The position numbers and the translations under genes are program-made. From NCBI GenBank assembly GCA_050299175.1, contig JBNKVM010000030.1:62001-126000 (forward strand): a stretch of 64,000 bases of DNA, in the 5' to 3' direction. The notes beneath the pieces were generated by a model. The model was given only the letters and a program-made list of their open reading frames with translations, did no database searches and had not been told where the DNA came from. Positions 33,173-41,882 of this stretch are shown here, piece after piece. Within the stretch, counting starts at the first letter, position 1. Each line of letters starts with the position of its first letter. The stretch is from JAPHTQ01 sp050299175 (GTDB taxonomy: Bacteria > Pseudomonadota > Gammaproteobacteria > Thiohalomonadales > Thiohalomonadaceae).

Positions 33173-33577
33173 TTATGCGTTCAGCGGCAGTCGATCCGGC
33201 AACACCCATCCGGTACGGGCTGCATCGCTATTTAACAGCTCGTCGCTGTAATGGCGAGCCAGTACGCCAACGCAATCATCGACAAGATCGGCGTTGGCCT
33301 GCAGGAAGGCATCGAAATCCTTTGCTCCTTCACCTTGCATACGCCCGGCCATAATACGCATCAGCGCTTCGCTCAGGGTGTGATTAAACTTCTCCGGTAC
33401 ACCAAACTTTGTCGCCAGATCCCGGATACCGTCACAGACTCGCTGACTGGCTTCATTCACATCGTAGCGGGCAAGGTGCACCCACGCCATCCACAGGTGA
33501 CCGCGGTGGTCGAAAGATTCCGGACCCAGCTCGCGGGCGGCGAATCGCTCCAGATACTCATCGTCGGTAAATTGCAT
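33173..33577 (-). CDS. Uncharacterised 134-residue helical protein
   Basis: Unrecognised family. It contains FDHRGHLWMAWVHLARYDVNEASQRVCDGIRDLATKFG and KFNHTLSEALMRIMAGRM; conserved-looking His residues in HRGHLWMAW and FNHT could bind a metal. No signal peptide. GAGGAG precedes ATG 33577. It reads into the MerR regulator gene with only 15 bp between, so the two probably form an operon; it may be a target or a sensor partner. Confidence 0.7.
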   Translation of the reverse strand: MQFTDDEYLERFAARELGPESFDHRGHLWMAWVHLARYDVNEASQRVCDGIRDLATKFGVPEKFNHTLSEALMRIMAGRMQGEGAKDFDAFLQANADLVDDCVGVLARHYSDELLNSDAARTGWVLPDRLPLNA

Positions 33578-33725
33578 CGGTACTCTCCTCGGTTAGGTGA
33601 AGCCGGGGAGCTTGCAGTGTGAAGCTATAGACGGGTCAAGGGCGTCTTTGCATAGCACTGGATGGAGGAACCGAAGCTGGGCTAGGTTTCATAGTCATAA
33701 AACTCGGTTTTCTATATCCTTTATA

Positions 33726-34133
33726 TCAGTGCCTTTTTTTAAAGAATTCTTCATTCGGATGTGGTTTACGCTCAGCCATCTCTGCCATATGTGACAATTG
33801 CTCATTTTTTTCCAAGCGTTTTTTACGTCGACAAGACCGACAGCGAACAGCGATCGCATTAATATTCCCAAGCACGACCTCATACCACCATTTTTGCTGT
33901 TTAGCAGTCCATATCTCTTTGCTACCGCAGTCGCGACAGATGTAGGATTGGTCAACATAATACTGTGGCAAACCGTATGAATTATTGTGCTTAGCAAGTA
34001 GTTCCACATTTGCCGCAACGGCTCCCACAGGGAGTGGTTCAACTTTTATAGTTGTATCCAACGCCTGCATTTCTTTTGCTTTATGCAGACGCTTTTCTTT
34101 AATTTCTTTACGCCGTTGCTTGCCACTTTTCAT
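33726..34133 (-). CDS. Zinc-ribbon domain protein
   Basis: 135 residues. A lysine/arginine-rich start (MKSGKQRRKEIKEKRLHKAKE) precedes a zinc ribbon: YICRDCGSKEIWTAKQQKWWYE...VRCRSCRRKKR, matching the 'probable zinc-ribbon' pattern CxxCG...TAxQQKW...CxxCR. ATG 34133 has AGGGA upstream; an upstream in-frame start is less fitting. Its DNA is somewhat AT-rich. Probable nucleic-acid-binding or regulatory protein; function unknown. The 150 bp after its stop have nothing I can identify. Confidence 0.75.
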   Translation of the reverse strand: MKSGKQRRKEIKEKRLHKAKEMQALDTTIKVEPLPVGAVAANVELLAKHNNSYGLPQYYVDQSYICRDCGSKEIWTAKQQKWWYEVVLGNINAIAVRCRSCRRKKRLEKNEQLSHMAEMAERKPHPNEEFFKKRH

Positions 34134-34196
34134 TACAGTCGTCCCTATGCAAAACGAACCCGGTAGCCAGTTTACCCAATATAGGTCCACAGATTC

Positions 34197-35474
34197 TTAC
34201 GCAGGCTTAATCCGAAAATCCACCACACCCCACAGGAATCCCAACAGCCCAAGGATAAACGAATAGATATCCTTGAAGCGGAAGTAGAACTTGTCGGTCA
34301 GGGTAACCCGCCGGTTGCGCGGCGTGACCCGCTCCATCCAGCCGTATTCACCCGGTGCAATCAGCACCTTGTTCCAGGTACCGCCGTTAACAGTTTGCAC
34401 GTCGGAGAGTAGCAGCAGGTCGTCCGTATTAGTGAGTTGCAACACTTTCGCTTCAATTTTCGGACTCTGGTAGATCGGTGCCTTGTCTTCCTGGACCTGC
34501 ACAAATAGATGCTTCGATTCATGTAAGATTTCGTTCCACTGTTTGTCCCAATCGAAGTCGATAAAGTGGATCGGCAGCCACGCCAGCATGAACGCCACGG
34601 CAAAACCAAAACCGCCCTTAATCAGGTGCAACAGAAATCCGGGAATGGAGCGCGAGATAAACAGCAGGATCAGTATCAGCAACCCAGTACCGATGACACT
34701 ACCCAATAGAATCGGGTCCTGGGTCAGCAACAATTTCGGATTAAGGGTGATCAGTGCCGCCTCTTCATCGTCGGCGATAAAAAACCGCAATGTGTTGAGG
34801 TAGATGAAATACAGCACTGCGGAAAATGAGAGCAGGTAGATCAGAATTTCCCGCTTCTGCTTCGGCACCAGCGGCAGCCAGCCATGGTAGCGGATGTCAC
34901 GGGTGAGATCGTTAAACTCGCGCCAGTTACATTTATAGACAGTCAGCTCGGTACTTCTGCCCTTGAGCATCACCTTGCCGACCTTGACCAGGCTGTAACG
35001 TTTGGCGTGCAGTGCCGAAGCGGTGTTGTAGGAAAGCAGGATTTCATTGCCTTTACCCTTGCCTTCCAGGCGCGCGGCGGTATTTACGACATTGCCGAAC
35101 ACATCGCCGTCTTCGACAATCGCTTCACCGGTGTGAATACCGATACGCACTCGAAGCTGGAACTCTGCATCTTCCTTGCGTCGTTTGCTCAGGGTTTGCT
35201 GGATCGCCACCGCCGCCTTGACCGCATCATCGGGATACTTAAAGGAGGCCATGATGGAGTCACCGATGGTTTTTATCACCCTGCCCTTGAAGTGGCGCAC
35301 GATGGGAAAGGCAAGACGATTGTGGATATTCACCATCATCCGGCCCTTCACATCGCCATGTTCATCCCAGTAGCGGGTCGATTGCTCAATATCGGTAAAC
35401 AGAATCGTCACTTTCTTGCGAGAGCGATGGATCTGTTTGGTGATACTGTTAGTGAGCTTGTCGAATGACTCCAT
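34197..35474 (-). CDS. Membrane-linked class III adenylate/guanylate cyclase with SH3-like domain
   Basis: 425 residues. The N-terminal catalytic domain (about 20-185) has metal-binding Asp in ILFTDIEQST and KTIGDSIMASF, and GIHTGEAIVEDGDVFGNVVNTAARLE. Three or so membrane helices follow (about 205-300), then a probable periplasmic SH3-like domain (about 330-395; VQEDKAPIYQSPKIEAKVLQL...APGEYGWMERV) and a final helix. The order is unusual because the cyclase is N-terminal and the sensor-like SH3 C-terminal. It makes a cyclic nucleotide, most likely cAMP. Confidence 0.85.
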   Translation of the reverse strand: MESFDKLTNSITKQIHRSRKKVTILFTDIEQSTRYWDEHGDVKGRMMVNIHNRLAFPIVRHFKGRVIKTIGDSIMASFKYPDDAVKAAVAIQQTLSKRRKEDAEFQLRVRIGIHTGEAIVEDGDVFGNVVNTAARLEGKGKGNEILLSYNTASALHAKRYSLVKVGKVMLKGRSTELTVYKCNWREFNDLTRDIRYHGWLPLVPKQKREILIYLLSFSAVLYFIYLNTLRFFIADDEEAALITLNPKLLLTQDPILLGSVIGTGLLILILLFISRSIPGFLLHLIKGGFGFAVAFMLAWLPIHFIDFDWDKQWNEILHESKHLFVQVQEDKAPIYQSPKIEAKVLQLTNTDDLLLLSDVQTVNGGTWNKVLIAPGEYGWMERVTPRNRRVTLTDKFYFRFKDIYSFILGLLGFLWGVVDFRIKPA

Positions 35475-35537
35475 GAAACTACCTGATAGTGAATTCGTGT
35501 CATGCAGCGGGATAAATATATTGCTGCATCTCTCTGA

Positions 35538-35837
35538 TTATTTTTTTATCCAGACGATATATCGAATCACGAGATAAGCGACAACCAGCCAGAAGACCAC
35601 TGCCAGCAACCATCCGAAAAGTGTTGGTTCGCACCATCCCCAACCACAGAGCCCATTCTGTTCAAGCAACCAGGGAATACCCATGTTGTCGAGCAGATAA
35701 ACAACAACCAGTAACGGCATACCTGCTATTAGCAATGACGCTCCGTATTCTTCTGGCAACAAATATCCCAGTGCAAGCAACGCAGCGTAGCCTGCCAGGA
35801 TGACTACCACAATCTTCAATGTTTTTGAGTCGGGCAT
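35538..35837 (-). CDS. Small membrane protein of unknown function
   Basis: 99 residues with three to four predicted membrane helices (LKIVVVILAGYAALLALGYLL; LLIAGMPLLVVVYLLDNM; LFGWLLAVVFWLVVAYLVIRYI). A short loop holds two Cys in NGLCGWGWCEP, which could form a disulfide. No family recognised. It stands alone between the cyclase and ubiV, on the same strand. Confidence 0.6.
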   Translation of the reverse strand: MPDSKTLKIVVVILAGYAALLALGYLLPEEYGASLLIAGMPLLVVVYLLDNMGIPWLLEQNGLCGWGWCEPTLFGWLLAVVFWLVVAYLVIRYIVWIKK

Positions 35838-35905
35838 GACTGGTGCCTATAGAACCTGAATCTGGCAACGTACCCAGAATATCCGCGGCATTTCAAGCGG
35901 CTGTT

Positions 35906-36802
35906 TTACTGAACTGCCGACAATCGATCCATTCCCGCCTGACCATGCCAGAAGCCGTTACTGATCTCTCCGACAGCGATGTTTTCCATGGTCGACATTC
36001 CATCGGCCGTATCGAGTTGATCGTTTCGTGCATCGTTGAACAGTTGCACTACACGATCCATATCGTGTGACTGGGGAGAGAGGCGCAGCATTTCTACGCC
36101 CATGGTTTCGAGTTGTGGCACTTCCGCAAGCAGTGAAGTCGTCGTAGCTGCCTGGGTTTGAATACCGTTCATGGCGAGGAACTGTTTGCGGTCTTGCGAT
36201 TCGAGCAGCAAACCATCGCTGTATTCGAGACAGCGAAGCTGGCAGTTGTCCTTGGGCAGATCCGCGGCGCGGGCAACGAAGCAGCGTGCAGAGAAAGCCA
36301 ACGGCATACGGCCAAAGGCGAAGACCTCGGTCTCCATCCCCTCGGGCAAACCCGCCATGATCGCCTGCAGGGTTTCCTGCGAAAGTTCTACCGGCATCAC
36401 CCAACGTTTCGCGCCCAGACTGTGCAGCAGTTTCAGAGTTTCGTGGTTATAGACATTGAGATGTGGCCCGGCAACAAAGGGTACCTTGCCTGCTACCGCG
36501 TGCACTGCCGCCATGTCGTTGGCCTCGACCAGGAAGCGACCATTGTCGGCGATGCGGCGCATGCGTTTAAGTTCGGAGTCGGCTTCCATCAGCGCCAGGG
36601 TGGAGAGCACCACCTCTTTGCCTGCATTGCTGAGCTCTTCGGCCAGTTGCAGCCAGTCTTCCAGCCGTAAGGCATTGCGCCGGGAACAGACCACTTCGCC
36701 GAGGTAGATGGTATCGACCGGCCATTCGGCGGCCTGACGATAAAAATCGAAGACCTGCTCGCGCGGCCAAAAATAGAGAATCGGTCCGAGGGAGAGTTTC
36801 AT
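35906..36802 (-). CDS. ubiV: UbiV, O2-independent ubiquinone hydroxylation protein
   Basis: 298 residues of the U32 peptidase-like family. It begins MKLSLGPILYFWP as in known UbiV. Four Cys likely hold a [4Fe-4S] cluster: one in VVCSRRNAL and a C-x12-C-x3-C set in ARCFVARAADLPKDNCQLRCLEY, matching the UbiV spacing. The start ATG 36802 overlaps the ubiU stop as ATGA. UbiU and UbiV act as a complex that hydroxylates ubiquinone precursors without O2. Confidence 0.95.
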   Translation of the reverse strand: MKLSLGPILYFWPREQVFDFYRQAAEWPVDTIYLGEVVCSRRNALRLEDWLQLAEELSNAGKEVVLSTLALMEADSELKRMRRIADNGRFLVEANDMAAVHAVAGKVPFVAGPHLNVYNHETLKLLHSLGAKRWVMPVELSQETLQAIMAGLPEGMETEVFAFGRMPLAFSARCFVARAADLPKDNCQLRCLEYSDGLLLESQDRKQFLAMNGIQTQAATTTSLLAEVPQLETMGVEMLRLSPQSHDMDRVVQLFNDARNDQLDTADGMSTMENIAVGEISNGFWHGQAGMDRLSAVQ

Positions 36803-37806
36803 TGCCATTGCCTTTCTAACGCACCGAGGGTGTGAGTACTACCCTCAGCGACTTTGTCCAGTTGCGCTACCCAGTCGTTGCGCGGTGTATAGCTGTCAGG
36901 ATTGGCCTGCGCGGCATCGAGTGCCTGACGCAGTACACGAGTCACCTGCCCCACATAGGCGGGACTGCGCTGTCGGCCTTCCACTTTAATCGCGGAGATA
37001 CCTGCCTCGATAAGTTGCGGCAGGATGTCGAGCACGGAGAGCGAGGTCGGTTCTTCGATGGCGTAATCGAGTTTGCCGTTAACAAAAAAACGGCCTTTGC
37101 AGATCACCGGATAACCGGCGCTTTCGTTTTCCTTGTAGCTGTCGATCAACACGCCACCGAGATGCACCTGCCGACCACGTGAGGTTTCCGACCAGCGCAC
37201 CGCATGGGCCGGGGAACAGGCGCCCTTGGTGTTGGGCGATTCGCCGGTGACATAGGAAGAGAGGTAGCAGCGCCCTTCGACCATCACGCAGAGCGAACCA
37301 AAGCCGAAGACTTCCACTTCGACGTCGGTGTCGTTGATCACCCGTTTGACCTGGGAGAGGGAGAGCACCCGCGGCAAGACCACGCGCTGGATGTTGAACT
37401 GTTCTTTGTAGAAGGCGATGGCCTCGCCGCTGGTGGCGGAGCCCTGCACCGAGAGATGCAGACGCAGATTGGGGTGGGTTTCGGTGGCGTAACGCATCAG
37501 GCCGACATCGGCGAGGATCAGCGCATCGACACCCAGTTCGGCGGCCATATCCACCGCCTTGGTCCAGATGGGCCAGCTTTGCGGTTGCGGATAGGTGTTG
37601 AGTGCCAGCAGTACCTTGCGGCCACGGCTGTGAGCGTATTCGATACCCTGGCGGGCGGCCTTCTCATCGAAGTTGAGACCAGGGAAGTTGCGCGCGTTGG
37701 TGGCGTCGCGGAAACCCATGTAGACCGCGTCGGCACCGTTATCCACCGCCTGCTTCAGCGCGGGCAGCGAGCCTGCCGGGCAGACCAGTTCGACCTTTCT
37801 TGCCAT
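36799..37806 (-). CDS. ubiU: UbiU, O2-independent ubiquinone hydroxylation protein
   Basis: 335 residues, U32 family: VELVCPAGSLPALKQAVDNGADAVYMGF, DVEVEVFGFGSLCVMVEGRCYLSSY, KGACSPAHAVRW, and PVICKGRFF. The four cysteines C-x6-C-x16-C and the later one in VICKG match the [4Fe-4S] ligands of known UbiU. It pairs with UbiV by gene overlap. Expression would be expected in anoxic conditions. Confidence 0.96.
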   Translation of the reverse strand: MARKVELVCPAGSLPALKQAVDNGADAVYMGFRDATNARNFPGLNFDEKAARQGIEYAHSRGRKVLLALNTYPQPQSWPIWTKAVDMAAELGVDALILADVGLMRYATETHPNLRLHLSVQGSATSGEAIAFYKEQFNIQRVVLPRVLSLSQVKRVINDTDVEVEVFGFGSLCVMVEGRCYLSSYVTGESPNTKGACSPAHAVRWSETSRGRQVHLGGVLIDSYKENESAGYPVICKGRFFVNGKLDYAIEEPTSLSVLDILPQLIEAGISAIKVEGRQRSPAYVGQVTRVLRQALDAAQANPDSYTPRNDWVAQLDKVAEGSTHTLGALERQWQ

Positions 37807-37891
37807 TGTTCAATCCCCAAGAATCCCTTCGCATGAAATAGACGAAGGGTATTTATCATTCGCGGAATTTCCGGGCGGGGGTTGGCAGTCT

Positions 37892-38836
37892 TCAGGCCTT
37901 GGCAGCCCGCTCGGTGCCGACGACGCCCGGCATGCCCTGACGGCTGCCGCGGCGGGCCAGTTCGCGTTCGATGGCGTTGAGTACCCGCCACTTCCAGTTG
38001 CACCAGCCCGGGGCGAGAAGGATATCATCCCCGGCGGTTCCCGTCAGGCGGTGATAGAGAACTTCAGGCGGGGTTCGCTCGACCATGTCGGCCACGGTCT
38101 GTACGTACTCCTGCATGCTCCAGGGCTGGTATTCGCCGCGCCGCCACTGGTTGGCCAGCATGGTGCCTTTGACCACATGCAGCGGATGGAGCTTGAGGCC
38201 TTCCACGCCCAGTTCCAGTACCCGCTCCAGCGAGATCAGGTTGTGTGCCTTCTCTTCACCCGGCAGGCCGACGATGAGGTGGGTACAGACCGGCAGGCCG
38301 CGCTGGTGCGCCGCCGCTACCGCCTCACGGTATTCGTCGAAGGTGTGACCACGATTGACCTTCTCCAGGGTGCGGTCGAAACAGGATTGCAGGCCCAGTT
38401 CGAGGATCACCTCATGGCCCTGGTCCCGGTAACCGGCCAGTAGATCGAGCACCGCGGGCGGCACACAGTCGGGGCGGGTGCCGATGGAGAGGCCGACCAC
38501 GTCCGGCTCGGCCAGGGCGCTGTCGTAGAGCTGCTTCAGTCGCGCCGGGTCGTCGTAGGTGTTGGTGTAGGCCTGGAAATAGGCGAGAAACTTCTTCGCC
38601 CCGGTGCGCTTGGCCAGCACCTTGCGCCCGGCGTCGAGCTGGGCCACCACGTTGGGGTCCTGCCGCGCATTGGGGCTGAAAGAGCTGTTGTTGCAGAAGG
38701 TACAGCCGCCCACTGCCTTGGTGCCGTCGCGGTTGGGGCAGGTGAATCCGGCATGAATGGAGAGCTTGTGCACCCGCTCGCCGTAGCGCTGTAGCAGGTC
38801 CTGACCGAAGGTGTTGATGTAATCGCTTAAGGCCAC
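37892..38836 (-). CDS. Radical SAM protein (TIGR01212/YhcC-like)
   Basis: 314 residues. Radical-SAM cysteines are in CPNRDGTKAVGGCTFC, the long-spaced form typical of this family; conserved SIGTRPDCV, EVILELGLQSCFD, THLIVGLPGE and HPLHVVKGT follow. The start is GTG 38836, 4 bp after the stop of the other radical-SAM gene. A longer start would overlap it. Reaction unknown; YhcC-type proteins have no firmly assigned substrate. Confidence 0.85.
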   Translation of the reverse strand: MALSDYINTFGQDLLQRYGERVHKLSIHAGFTCPNRDGTKAVGGCTFCNNSSFSPNARQDPNVVAQLDAGRKVLAKRTGAKKFLAYFQAYTNTYDDPARLKQLYDSALAEPDVVGLSIGTRPDCVPPAVLDLLAGYRDQGHEVILELGLQSCFDRTLEKVNRGHTFDEYREAVAAAHQRGLPVCTHLIVGLPGEEKAHNLISLERVLELGVEGLKLHPLHVVKGTMLANQWRRGEYQPWSMQEYVQTVADMVERTPPEVLYHRLTGTAGDDILLAPGWCNWKWRVLNAIERELARRGSRQGMPGVVGTERAAKA

Positions 38837-38840
38837 GGCG

Positions 38841-39470
38841 TTACCCCACGTTATCCAGTACACGGCGACGAAAACCGACGCCGAGGGATTTGGCGATCGC
38901 CTCGCAGGCGTCGATATCGACACCCTCCAGGCCGTCGATGGCGGTCAGGCTGACCTCGATACCGCGCTCATGGGCGAGGCGGGCGAATTCCAGCATCGCC
39001 GCGTAGGCGCCCTCTTTCTTGGGCCGGGTGTGTTTGATGTAGAGCTCCTCATTCTGCGCATTCATCGAAATGGAGAGACTATCCACCACCTCGGCCAGCT
39101 CCGTGGTCACATCGCGCCCCTCGCGCAAATTGGCCAGGCCGTCGGTATTCACCCGAATGCGTGAGCCCTGCTGCTTCAGTTGACGGGCGATCGCCAGCAA
39201 TGCGTCGAGGCGCACGGTCGGCTCACCCAGACCGCAGAAAACAATTTCCTTGTATTGCGCTGGGTCACCTATCGCCGCAAGCACCTCTTCCACCGTCGGT
39301 TCACGGTGCAGGCGCAGGTCGTAGCTCTGTACCTCCCAGCTACGGTTGTATTTTGGGCAAAAGGCACAACGTAGGGTGCATTGGCTGGTAAGATTCAGAT
39401 AGCAATTGCCGTGCAGAGTGTAGGCGATGATATCGGCGAATTTTTCGTCAGTGGTCGCGGCAGACTGCAT
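38841..39470 (-). CDS. TatD-linked-type radical SAM protein
   Basis: 209 residues. The radical-SAM motif is NLTSQCTLRCAFCPKYNRSW, followed by YDLRLHREPTVEEV and EIVFCGLGEPTVRLD, as in the radical-SAM proteins often found beside TatD nucleases. No tatD is present here. AGGAAAC precedes ATG 39470. It is tightly followed by the other radical-SAM gene, so they may act together. Confidence 0.8.
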   Translation of the reverse strand: MQSAATTDEKFADIIAYTLHGNCYLNLTSQCTLRCAFCPKYNRSWEVQSYDLRLHREPTVEEVLAAIGDPAQYKEIVFCGLGEPTVRLDALLAIARQLKQQGSRIRVNTDGLANLREGRDVTTELAEVVDSLSISMNAQNEELYIKHTRPKKEGAYAAMLEFARLAHERGIEVSLTAIDGLEGVDIDACEAIAKSLGVGFRRRVLDNVG

Positions 39471-39512
39471 GGTGTTTCCTGTTTCTGTACTTTGTCGTTA
39501 TGGTGGCGGCGC

Positions 39513-39531
39513 CTGCATCATTATGATGCAG
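39513..39531. promoter_or_regulatory. Perfect palindrome in a divergent promoter region
   Basis: CTGCATCATTATGATGCAG has 9-bp arms around one central base. It lies between the radical-SAM pair (minus) and the flavin oxidoreductase (plus), 63 bp before the latter's start. It is flanked by GGCGC/GCGCC, extending the symmetry. A repressor or activator operator is likely; the binder is unknown. Confidence 0.5.
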
Positions 39532-39594
39532 ATTAAAGCGCCAGCTTCCTGTATGATACGCGACTTTGCGCGTCAAATAATCCGTAGGTGAAGA

Positions 39595-40758
39595 ATGATT
39601 AAAACCCCACTGCCGCTACTGAAACTCCGCGACCGCGAGGTGCTGCCCATTATTCAGGGAGGTATGGGGGTTGGAGTCTCTGCACACAAGCTTGCCGGTA
39701 CGGTTGCCAAAGAGGGCGCCATCGGCACCATCGCCAGCATCGACCTGCGTGTGCACCACCCGGATCTGATGGAAAAGACCTACCGCACCAAGGATCGCAA
39801 ACTCATCGACGACGCCAACCTGGAAGCGCTGGATCGCGAGATTAAATCGGCCCGCGAGATCGCCGGTCCCGGTGGCTACCTCGCGGTCAACGTGATGCGC
39901 GCGGTCGACCGCTTCCCGGAGATGGTAAAGCAGGCCTGCGCCAGTGGCGCCAACGCCATCATCATGGGTGCCGGGCTGCCCTTCGAACTACCCGAACTGA
40001 CCAAAGAGTATCCCGACGTCCACCTGCTGCCGATCCTCTCCGAGGAGCGCGGTGTCCGTGCCGTGCTCAAGCGCTGGCTACGCAAGGGCGTACTGCCCGA
40101 CGCCATTGTGCTGGAGCACCCGCGCTATGCAGGCGGCCACCTTGGTGCGCCGAATCCGCAGGACATCAATAACGAACGTTTCGACTTCAAACGTATCCTG
40201 GCGGAGATCCCCAAGGTATTCGAACAACTCAAGCTCGACCCAATCCCGCTGATCCCGGCCGGTGGTATCAACTCCTTCGCCAAGATTAAGGAGCTGTTTG
40301 GTATGGGTGCGTCGGGCGTCCAGATCGGCACCCCCTTCGCCGTCACCGAAGAGGGCGATGCTCACCCCAATTTTAAGAAGGTGCTGCTGGAAGCCAAGCC
40401 GGAAGACATCGTCACCTTCATGAGCACCGCCGGACTGCCTGCCCGCGCCGTGCTGACCCCATGGCTGAAAAAGTATCTGGAACGTGAGGAGCGGGTGCGC
40501 TCCCGCGCCACCCCGGAGAAGGGTACCTGCGCCGTCTCCTTCGAGTGCCTGACCTACTGCGGCCTCAAGGACGGTGATTCGGCTGCCGGACAGTTCTGCA
40601 TCGACACCCAGCTGGAAGCCGCGGTGATGGGTAATGTGGAGAAAGGTCTGTTCTTCCGTGGCTCGGAGAGCCTGCCCTTTGGCGACCAGATTCGCTCAGT
40701 ACATGACCTGCTGGCCTATCTGCTGAGCGGCGAAGATCCTAAAGCGCTTCCCGCTTAA
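39595..40758 (+). CDS. FMN-dependent nitronate monooxygenase / enoyl reductase-like oxidoreductase
   Basis: 387 residues, TIM-barrel flavoprotein: PIIQGGMGVGVSAHKLAGTVAKEGAIGTIA, LAVNVMRAV, NAIIMGAGLPFELPEL, EHPRYAGGHLGAPN, PLIPAGGINSFAKIKELFGMGASGVQIGTPF. This is the 2-nitropropane dioxygenase/nitronate monooxygenase family, which also includes FabK. A C-terminal extension carries four Cys (GTCAVSFECLTYCGLKDGD...FCID). True substrate unknown. Confidence 0.85.
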   Translation: MIKTPLPLLKLRDREVLPIIQGGMGVGVSAHKLAGTVAKEGAIGTIASIDLRVHHPDLMEKTYRTKDRKLIDDANLEALDREIKSAREIAGPGGYLAVNVMRAVDRFPEMVKQACASGANAIIMGAGLPFELPELTKEYPDVHLLPILSEERGVRAVLKRWLRKGVLPDAIVLEHPRYAGGHLGAPNPQDINNERFDFKRILAEIPKVFEQLKLDPIPLIPAGGINSFAKIKELFGMGASGVQIGTPFAVTEEGDAHPNFKKVLLEAKPEDIVTFMSTAGLPARAVLTPWLKKYLEREERVRSRATPEKGTCAVSFECLTYCGLKDGDSAAGQFCIDTQLEAAVMGNVEKGLFFRGSESLPFGDQIRSVHDLLAYLLSGEDPKALPA

Positions 40759-40849
40759 GGTAGCAGATAGCAGGTAGCAGGTAGCAGGTAGCAGGTAGCA
40801 GGTAGCAGGCGAAACTTAGCGGTTTTCCTGTCACCTGCAACCTGTAACC
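40759..40849. repeat. Tandem heptamer array within a long hairpin between convergent genes
   Basis: Seven copies of GGTAGCA (one as GATAGCA) at 40759-40807 start right after the TAA of the flavin gene. The following CCTGTCACCTGCAACCTGTAACC (40827-40849) pairs imperfectly with the last three heptamers, making a stem of about 23 bp. It can serve as a bidirectional end for the two convergent genes. Copy number probably varies between strains. Confidence 0.7.
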
Positions 40850-40855
40850 TTTCTT

Positions 40856-41743
40856 TTAAGTCCCTTTAATCCGATCGAAATAACGCGCACGGTAGAGCAA
40901 ACGCTGCGGTGCCGCCGCGCTGTCTGTAAAACCATCACGGGTATGCAGCACGTTATTACAGATCAGCCCCATCCCCGCCTCCAGCCGACCGCGAAAGACG
41001 TAGGGGTGATCTTCACCACTCAAAATTCTTTCCATCGCCGCCAGCGCCGCGGCGGTCGCCGGATCGTCCTTCCACTCGATGTTGCGTTTGCGTGCGGTGT
41101 AACGCATGTGCAGCGAACCGTCCGCCTGGATGGAGAAGACCGGACCGATTGAAGGACCGCGCTGGTTACCGTCGCCGTCGAGACCGGGCGGGATGGTCAT
41201 GACGTCCGGCGCCATCAGGGCACGGATATGATCCGGATTGGCGTCGCGCAGCAGCAGGTAGGCAATCTCGTGATCCAGCAACTGACTCTCGCCCCCCTCC
41301 GCCGCCGGGTTAACGCAGTGCAACACCATGCCGCGGATCTGTTTCTCGCCGGTGTTGTAGTAACCGTCGCAGTGCCAGTTGATCGGGCGATTGGTGTAGG
41401 GAATGTACTTCGGATGGTCCCCTTCCGGGTTGACGGTGATCGAGGTCAGGCCATCGTCGTCGGCCAGCAGATTACTGTCGATATGAATCAGACCGAAACG
41501 CTCGGCCAGACCGCTGGAGAGCGACTTATCAGGATCACCGCCGCGGTGGGTACGATAAATCGCCATGTTGGTCTTGCGCAGCAGACCCAGCAGCTTTTCG
41601 TATTCAGCCTCACTGAGGTTGGGGGCATCGGCCAGATCGACGATCAACGCCGCAACGTCGGTGGGATAGTCGACCAGCTTGGCCTCACGCCATGCCTGAT
41701 AGGCCTCCTCGTTGCCCGGCAGGAAGGGGGAATCATCATTCAT
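40856..41743 (-). CDS. TauD/TfdA-family Fe(II)/2-oxoglutarate dioxygenase
   Basis: 295 residues. The iron facial triad is probably His-x-Asp in INWHCDGYY and the later His in NNVLHTRDGF; an Arg in LLYRARYF fits 2-oxoglutarate binding. HLD-type TauD features include NWHCDG and GESQLLDHEIAYLLL. GAGG precedes ATG 41743. It may hydroxylate a small organic substrate; identity unknown. It stands alone and converges on the flavin oxidoreductase. Confidence 0.82.
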   Translation of the reverse strand: MNDDSPFLPGNEEAYQAWREAKLVDYPTDVAALIVDLADAPNLSEAEYEKLLGLLRKTNMAIYRTHRGGDPDKSLSSGLAERFGLIHIDSNLLADDDGLTSITVNPEGDHPKYIPYTNRPINWHCDGYYNTGEKQIRGMVLHCVNPAAEGGESQLLDHEIAYLLLRDANPDHIRALMAPDVMTIPPGLDGDGNQRGPSIGPVFSIQADGSLHMRYTARKRNIEWKDDPATAAALAAMERILSGEDHPYVFRGRLEAGMGLICNNVLHTRDGFTDSAAAPQRLLYRARYFDRIKGT

Positions 41744-41811
41744 TGGTAGTACCTCATCGCTTTACAGGCCTGTTATATCACTCTCTAAGGGTAAAGGCGC
41801 GCGCTGACACC

Positions 41812-41838
41812 TTGATATTTCCTACCTCCCGCCGATAC
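41812..41838 (+). promoter_or_regulatory. Possible sigma-28 (FliA) promoter of cheV
   Basis: A -10 element GCCGATAC matches GCCGATAA in seven of eight bases, 45 bp before the cheV ATG. The -35 side (TGATATTT about 11 bp upstream) is a weak match to TAAAGTTT. Chemotaxis genes are common FliA targets. Confidence 0.4.
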
Positions 41839-41882
41839 TAAACAGTGGACTCATCGGATAGCGACAACAAGGTACCCGCACA

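Noticed and set aside
33671..33685. CCGAAGCTGGGCTAG resembling the end of the 101-bp ubiT repeat
   Set aside because: Only about 13 of 15 bases match and the rest of the repeat is absent; chance cannot be excluded.
40759..40807. CRISPR-like short repeats
   Set aside because: The units are 7 bp in direct tandem with no spacers; a simple tandem repeat.
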